Shown here: piece by piece, positions 5,700-8,002 of the stretch
Layout: each line of letters starts with the position of its first letter
Numbering within the stretch: the stretch's first letter is position 1
Assembly (NCBI GenBank): GCA_900768725.1
Contig: CAAGDU010000172.1
Coordinates: 1 to 8,002 of the forward strand
Direction: 5' to 3'
Source: Bacteroidales bacterium
GTDB taxonomy: Bacteria; Bacteroidota; Bacteroidia; Bacteroidales; Paludibacteraceae
Length of the DNA: 8,002 nucleotides
Made by a program: the position numbers and the translations under genes
Notes under the pieces: model-generated
What the model was told of the DNA's origin: nothing
Databases searched by the model: none
What the model saw: the letters and a program-made list of their open reading frames with translations, nothing else

Positions 5700-6492
5700 G
5701 TGAATCGTAGTACTTCGGAGAAACGGGGATGGATTTCGAGGGAGCAGTGTCCAACTCCGCTACGATAGCCCCTTCCTTATCTTTGCGCAGTACGGTAACG
5801 TGCCGCGGGTTAACGAAATACGAGCGTTGGCAACGCACGATACCCGCTCGCTGCATGACGGGCTCTATGGAGCGCATGGAGTTGCGCAAGGCATACTCTT
5901 TCTGACGCTCGCCGTCCAAGTAGCAGATATTCACATAGTTCTCATCGGCTTTGATATACAAGATGGCTTCGGCTGAAATGACCAGTTTCAGTCGCTGTGT
6001 GGCATCCTGGAAGCGCACGAGGTTATCCTCTTGCGCAGCGTTGCTTGTCTCTCGGAAGTTGCTAAACAGGGCATTGATAAAGAGGTAAGGCAAGAGGATG
6101 GTGGTGAGCAACAGGGACATGCACTTGCCGACGTTGGGGAAATAGTAGATAGAGCCGACGGCAAGTTCGGTATGCTTGTACATGAGCGCCATGTAAAGCC
6201 CCATGAACAGCGCCATCAGGACGATTTCGGCAATAGACCAAAGGACGTAATGCACCCATTTGAGACGCAGGTGCTTGCGGCATGCCACCATAGGAATACG
6301 GCTTGCGCAGAGCACTGCCAGGATGATACACATGAGCATGAGGGTGTTGAGCGTCAGTCGTCCCACTCCCATATCCAGATACGCGACCGTCCATGCGGAA
6401 CGATAAATGAACACCGAAACAAGAAAGCAGGCAGGGAGAGCCAGCACATGGGTCAGCAACGAAGCGACGGAAAGGATAGAACGGGGAAGCAT
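5683..6492 (-). CDS. Membrane-anchored LytTR-family transcriptional regulator
   Basis: A 269-residue protein with four predicted transmembrane helices (about residues 10-30, 48-70, 82-104, 123-143) and a C-terminal LytTR DNA-binding domain (about 165-267). The domain shows the family pattern: EAILYIKADENYVNI (175-189), a CQRSYFVNP segment (221-229) and a closing SIPVSPKYYDSL (254-265). Such 4TM-LytTR proteins occur in Bacteroidota as one-component regulators. The signal is unknown and no histidine kinase is adjacent. I start it at ATG 6492-6490 rather than GTG at 6519, because the GTG lies inside the repeat element and the ATG is followed directly by the first hydrophobic helix. The end overlaps rlmN tail to tail. 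The upstream intergenic region contains repeated GGAC(G/T)AAAT motifs that could be its binding sites. I saw no clear promoter for it on the minus strand. Confidence 0.88.
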   Translation of the reverse strand: MLPRSILSVASLLTHVLALPACFLVSVFIYRSAWTVAYLDMGVGRLTLNTLMLMCIILAVLCASRIPMVACRKHLRLKWVHYVLWSIAEIVLMALFMGLYMALMYKHTELAVGSIYYFPNVGKCMSLLLTTILLPYLFINALFSNFRETSNAAQEDNLVRFQDATQRLKLVISAEAILYIKADENYVNICYLDGERQKEYALRNSMRSIEPVMQRAGIVRCQRSYFVNPRHVTVLRKDKEGAIVAELDTAPSKSIPVSPKYYDSLNRLL

Positions 6493-6512
6493 GGGGGAAT
6501 TGTGAATTAGAG

Positions 6513-6544
6513 GACCCACCCCATCCCTCCCTACAAAGGGAGGG
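6513..6544 (-). repeat. CCCTCCC palindromic/G4 element, copy C (lytTR leader)
   Basis: On the minus strand: the same hairpin (6544-6525), followed by ATGGGGTGGGTC. The quadruplex-compatible G-runs span 6531-6515 with loops of 1, 2 and 1 nt. It ends 20-odd nt upstream of the lytTR ATG, so it would form structure in that mRNA's leader, where it could mask the start region. A five-codon ATG frame (6524-6507) begins inside it. It is inverted relative to copies A and B. Confidence 0.88.
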
Positions 6545-6580
6545 TGAATAGTAGGCGGGAGTCAATAGTTTGTTATTGTT

Positions 6581-6735
6581 TGACTAAATTTTGTCATTTC
6601 TTCTGATGGGACGAAAGGGAAATTGTGCTTATTTCGTCCCTAAATGGGCGATTTAGTCCTCTTTTTGGTATGTTTCATCAAAAATCATGCCATACAATCA
6701 CTATTTATTGTGCGAGTGCAAAAAAGGGACTAATT
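6581..6735. promoter_or_regulatory. Candidate LytTR operator cluster, GGAC(G/T)AAAT motifs
   Basis: Five related 9-mers. On the minus strand: GGACGAAAT (6639-6631) and GGACTAAAT (6659-6651), direct repeats with starts 20 bp apart. On the plus strand: GGACGAAAG (6609-6617), forming a 9-bp inverted repeat with the 6632-6640 site, TGACTAAAT (6581-6589), and GGACTAATT (6727-6735). The last overlaps the -7 box of the forward promoter. LytTR proteins usually bind pairs of about 9-bp direct repeats roughly two helical turns apart, which fits the first pair. That this regulator binds here is inference. The motif does not closely match published LytTR consensus sequences that I recall. Confidence 0.45.
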
Positions 6736-6738
6736 TTG
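6708..6738 (+). promoter_or_regulatory. Forward promoter for the small membrane peptide
   Basis: TTG at 6708-6710, a 20-bp spacer, then TAATTTTG at 6731-6738. This is the same arrangement as the 1678-1709 promoter and includes the typical CA after the -7 box. The predicted start is near 6745, at the 5' foot of a hairpin and about 80 nt upstream of the small ORF. Confidence 0.7.
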
Positions 6739-6744
6739 CAGCAG

Positions 6745-6826
6745 ATTTCCCGAGAGGAAACCTTGCTCTCTCGGAAATAATTTTCAAATTTTCAAATTTA
6801 CCAATTTTCAAATTAAATAAAACGCT
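6745..6826 (+). promoter_or_regulatory. Structured 5' leader of the small peptide gene
   Basis: The stem CCGAGAG (6750-6756) pairs with CTCTCGG (6768-6774). It extends by four A/T pairs (6745-6748 with 6775-6778) across one bulged C. The predicted transcript would begin with this stem-loop. After it, TTTTCAAATT-like units repeat between 6781 and 6814, giving an unstructured AT-rich stretch before the ATG, typical of Bacteroidota translation initiation regions. Confidence 0.5.
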
Positions 6827-6919
6827 ATGAAAAAGAATTGTTTATTATGGAATCTGTTGTTGGTCTTCTTGTTTCCCGTGTTTGCCGTGTATAGTATGTG
6901 GCAGGAGATGAGGGAATAA
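6827..6919 (+). CDS. Putative 30-residue single-pass membrane peptide
   Basis: ATG 6827-6829 to TAA 6917-6919. The peptide begins MKKN, continues with a hydrophobic core rich in Leu, Val and Phe (about residues 5-23: CLLWNLLLVFLFPVFAVYS), and ends MWQEMRE. This basic N-terminus, single membrane span and short charged tail is the layout of bacterial small membrane proteins. It could also be read as a signal-peptide-like fragment. Support for it being real: a well-formed promoter 90-120 bp upstream, a leader hairpin, an AT-rich initiation region, and no other plus-strand gene for that promoter before the next repeat cluster. It is divergent from the membrane LytTR regulator, so a functional link is plausible. 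I recognise no family. It may have a toxin-like, regulatory or sensor-modulating role, but nothing in the sequence decides among these. Confidence 0.5.
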   Translation: MKKNCLLWNLLLVFLFPVFAVYSMWQEMRE

Positions 6920-6944
6920 TAATTAAGAGGACGTTGCATATCAT

Positions 6945-6966
6945 AAGCAGGCGTCCTCGCCTGCTT
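6945..6966. repeat. GCAGGCG hairpin, copy 3
   Basis: AAGCAGGCG-TCCT-CGCCTGCTT, a perfect 9-bp stem with a 4-nt loop, sharing its GCAGGCG...CGCCTGC arms with copy 2 at 3396-3414. The second CAGTTT hairpin is absent. It lies 25 nt after the small ORF stop codon and could mark the 3' end of that short transcript, though no U-tract follows. Downstream, 6967-7002 is a run of imperfect TTTCAAG repeats. Confidence 0.65.
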
Positions 6967-7010
6967 GGTTACAAGTTTCCGGTTTTCAAGTTTCAAGTTT
7001 CATGTTCTCA

Positions 7011-7033
7011 GCAGGCGAGCCGACTGCATCCTC
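7011..7033. repeat. Degenerate copy 4 of the GCAGGCG repeat, inverted
   Basis: GCAGGCGAGCCGACTGCATC followed by CTC resembles the reverse complement of copy 2 (GCAGGCGAGACGCCTGCG then TCCCC) with several substitutions and weakened pairing. The rest of 7034-7134 holds the 41-bp AT-rich repeat and the hydrolase start region. I found no convincing promoter there. Confidence 0.5.
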
Positions 7034-7049
7034 GATGCTTCAACGAAAA

Positions 7050-7090
7050 AATTAATGAATAATTACATGATAATTACATGTTAAAAGAAA
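7050..7090. repeat. 41-bp AT-rich dispersed repeat, copy 2 (upstream of the hydrolase)
   Basis: AATTAATGA, then a perfect tandem of ATAATTACATG (7059-7069, 7070-7080), then TTAAAAGAAA. It is the same length as copy 1. Where copy 1 has TACG at the end of both 11-bp units, this copy has CATG in both. It lies 45 nt before the hydrolase ATG. Confidence 0.65.
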
Positions 7091-7134
7091 AAGGCAATTA
7101 ATGTTTAAGTGTACGAAGATTAGTGTTTAATGTT

Positions 7135-7818
7135 ATGGAAAAGAATGTTGTTTTGTTAGGCGACTCGATAGGTCGCGGAGTGGTATTGGTCGGCGAGCGG
7201 TACACGCTGCTGAAAGAGGGCGTGGCGGAGATGTGCGCGGAGAAGTTGGGGCTGAACTTGCAGAATTTCAGCAAGATGGGCAGCACGGTGGAGCGCGGTC
7301 AGCAGATTCTTTCGCAGCGCGAGGCGGAGGTCGCCTCAGCGGATATCACCGTGCTGGAGTTTGGCGGCAATGACTCGGACTTCTACTGGCAGGATATAGC
7401 CGATCGTCCGCAGGAGGCACACGAGCCTCGCACGCCGATAGCACGGTTTGTGGAGGTGTATCGCAGTATGATTCAGCGCGTTAGGGAGTTAGGGAGCCGC
7501 CCTGTGATGATTTCGCTTCCGCTGATGGACGGGGAGCGGTTTATCAACTTTCAGACGCGGGGGATGACGGCACCCGAGCGACAGAACGTGTACGACTGGT
7601 TGGGGCACGTGGAGCGCGTGCGTAACTATCACGATATGTACAACTTAGAGTTGTTTCGGTTGGCTGCGGAGGAGCGTGTGCCGCTGGTGGATATCACCAC
7701 GCCGTTTCTGCTGAGCCGCGACTATCAGGCGAACCTGTGCGCCGACGGTATCCACCCGAACGCCGCAGGGCATCGGATGATGGCAGAGTGGATAGCGGGA
7801 AATCGCTTTAACATGTAA
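7135..7818 (+). CDS. SGNH/GDSL-family hydrolase
   Basis: A 227-residue hydrolase of the SGNH (GDSL-like esterase/lipase) fold. The four signature blocks are present in order: GDS with catalytic Ser11 (LLGDSIGRG), the block II glycine in SKMGST (G49), GGND with oxyanion Asn79, and the D204-x-x-H207 dyad in DGIHPNAAGH. It starts directly with the first strand and has no signal peptide, so it is probably cytoplasmic. The substrate is unknown; members deacylate sugars, lipids or small esters. I prefer ATG 7135 to GTG 7123, since the ATG puts the first beta strand at the usual distance and the GTG falls in AT-rich repeat DNA. The gene stands alone, with copies of one AT-rich repeat on both sides. 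Its coding strand is strongly G-rich, unlike mscS and rlmN. Confidence 0.9.
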   Translation: MEKNVVLLGDSIGRGVVLVGERYTLLKEGVAEMCAEKLGLNLQNFSKMGSTVERGQQILSQREAEVASADITVLEFGGNDSDFYWQDIADRPQEAHEPRTPIARFVEVYRSMIQRVRELGSRPVMISLPLMDGERFINFQTRGMTAPERQNVYDWLGHVERVRNYHDMYNLELFRLAAEERVPLVDITTPFLLSRDYQANLCADGIHPNAAGHRMMAEWIAGNRFNM

Positions 7819-7842
7819 TTTATTGCGGGCATATAACATATA

Positions 7843-7915
7843 ATTTTCGTGTAATTATTCGTATAATTTTACGCCGTTACCATAACGAAGAATTAATGAA
7901 TAATTACACGAAAAT
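7843..7915. terminator. Large inverted repeat after the hydrolase, possible bidirectional terminator
   Basis: The left arm ATTTTCGTGTAATTATTC (7843-7860) is the perfect 18-bp reverse complement of 7898-7915, with a 37-nt loop. The stem is AT-rich and lacks a G/C-rich core, so classic Rho-independent termination is uncertain. If the minus-strand frame ending at 7946 is a gene, this lies between two convergent genes, where a bidirectional terminator would be expected. Confidence 0.45.
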
Positions 7916-7930
7916 ACATGTTAAAAGAAA
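7891..7930. repeat. 41-bp AT-rich dispersed repeat, copy 3 (40 nt)
   Basis: AATTAATGAATAATTACA and ATACATGTTAAAAGAAA match copy 2 (7050-7090) almost exactly at both ends, with the middle changed and one base missing. Its left part doubles as the right arm of the inverted repeat at 7843-7915. With copy 2 it brackets the hydrolase gene as direct repeats about 840 bp apart. Confidence 0.6.
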
Positions 7931-7945
7931 ACGGTAACTATGTGT

Positions 7946-8002
7946 TTACCAAATTTCTACATTTTCCAAATCATCAATAATCGAGATAAGTTTCTTTCCT
8001 TC
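7946..8002 (-). CDS. Possible C-terminal end of a minus-strand gene (partial)
   Basis: Reading the minus strand from the window edge gives 18 codons and a TAA stop at 7948-7946, ending KKLISIIDDLENVEIW. The alternating hydrophobic and acidic pattern looks like a genuine protein tail, and the position, convergent with the hydrolase across an inverted repeat, fits. The plus strand is also open from an ATG at 7940 to the edge, so the call is uncertain. No family can be assigned. Confidence 0.35.
   Translation of the reverse strand, partial: EGKKLISIIDDLENVEIW

Noticed and set aside
6490..6519. GTG at 6519 as the lytTR start, adding nine residues
   Set aside because: The GTG is inside the palindromic element and the extra residues are repeat-derived. 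ATG at 6492 leads directly into the first membrane helix.
6062..6565. Second minus-strand frame over lytTR that includes PSLCREGWGG
   Set aside because: It is out of frame with the LytTR domain. The peptide arises only because the repeat element is open in that phase.
6808..6996. 62-codon minus-strand frame overlapping the small peptide region
   Set aside because: AT-rich, low-complexity translation with no promoter on that strand. It runs through repeats and the leader.
7123..7134. GTG at 7123 as the hydrolase start
   Set aside because: ATG at 7135 is better, giving the usual short strand before GDS. The GTG lies in AT-rich leader DNA.
6500..7134. Replication origin suggested by the skew flip
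   Set aside because: No TTATCCACA-like DnaA boxes, and no dnaA or similar neighbour genes were seen. The flip itself lies to the left, in coding DNA.

Overview
The window looks like chromosomal DNA from a member of the Bacteroidota, most likely Bacteroidales. Several intergenic regions carry the phylum-type promoter (TTG or TTTG, about 20 bp, then TAnnTTTG). Start codons lack clear Shine-Dalgarno sequences. RecQ, RlmN and the membrane-bound LytTR regulator read like Bacteroidales proteins. Intergenic DNA is crowded with short palindromic and tandem repeats. The species cannot be named from the sequence alone.

Layout: (1) 1-1510, minus strand: recQ, with its C-terminal end outside the window. 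(2) 1511-2043: divergent promoters for recQ and a sugar transporter, a two-hairpin repeat in the recQ leader, and two adjacent 11-bp tandem arrays in the transporter leader. (3) 2044-3387: an MFS transporter of the GPH/SLC45 type. (4) 3388-3599: three different repeats. (5) 3600-4577 and 4602-5699: an MscS-family channel and rlmN, 24 nt apart and probably co-transcribed. (6) 5683-6492, minus strand: a 4-TM LytTR regulator whose end overlaps the end of rlmN by 17 nt. (7) 6493-6826: a regulatory region with repeated GGAC(G/T)AAAT motifs and a forward promoter. (8) 6827-6919: a 30-residue putative membrane peptide, absent from ordinary ORF calls. (9) 6920-7134: repeats. (10) 7135-7818: an SGNH/GDSL hydrolase. 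(11) 7819-8002: a large inverted repeat and the possible tail of a minus-strand gene.

The genes do not form one obvious pathway: DNA repair, sugar uptake, osmotic protection, rRNA methylation, regulation and hydrolysis are all represented. Two points stand out. First, a mobile-looking palindromic G-rich element (CCCTCCCT-TTGT-AGGGAGGG plus a GGGG-GGG tail) occurs twice inside the rlmN reading frame, in the same phase and giving PSLCREG(K/W)GGS each time. It also occurs once in the lytTR leader, and a related version lies upstream of mscS. All four can fold either as a hairpin or as a G-quadruplex. Second, the membrane LytTR regulator is divergent from a tiny membrane peptide, and the DNA between them holds spaced repeats that could be its operators. 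One of these overlaps the peptide's promoter. In addition, G/C strand composition flips near 5,700 whatever the gene orientation, as at a replication origin or an inversion junction.
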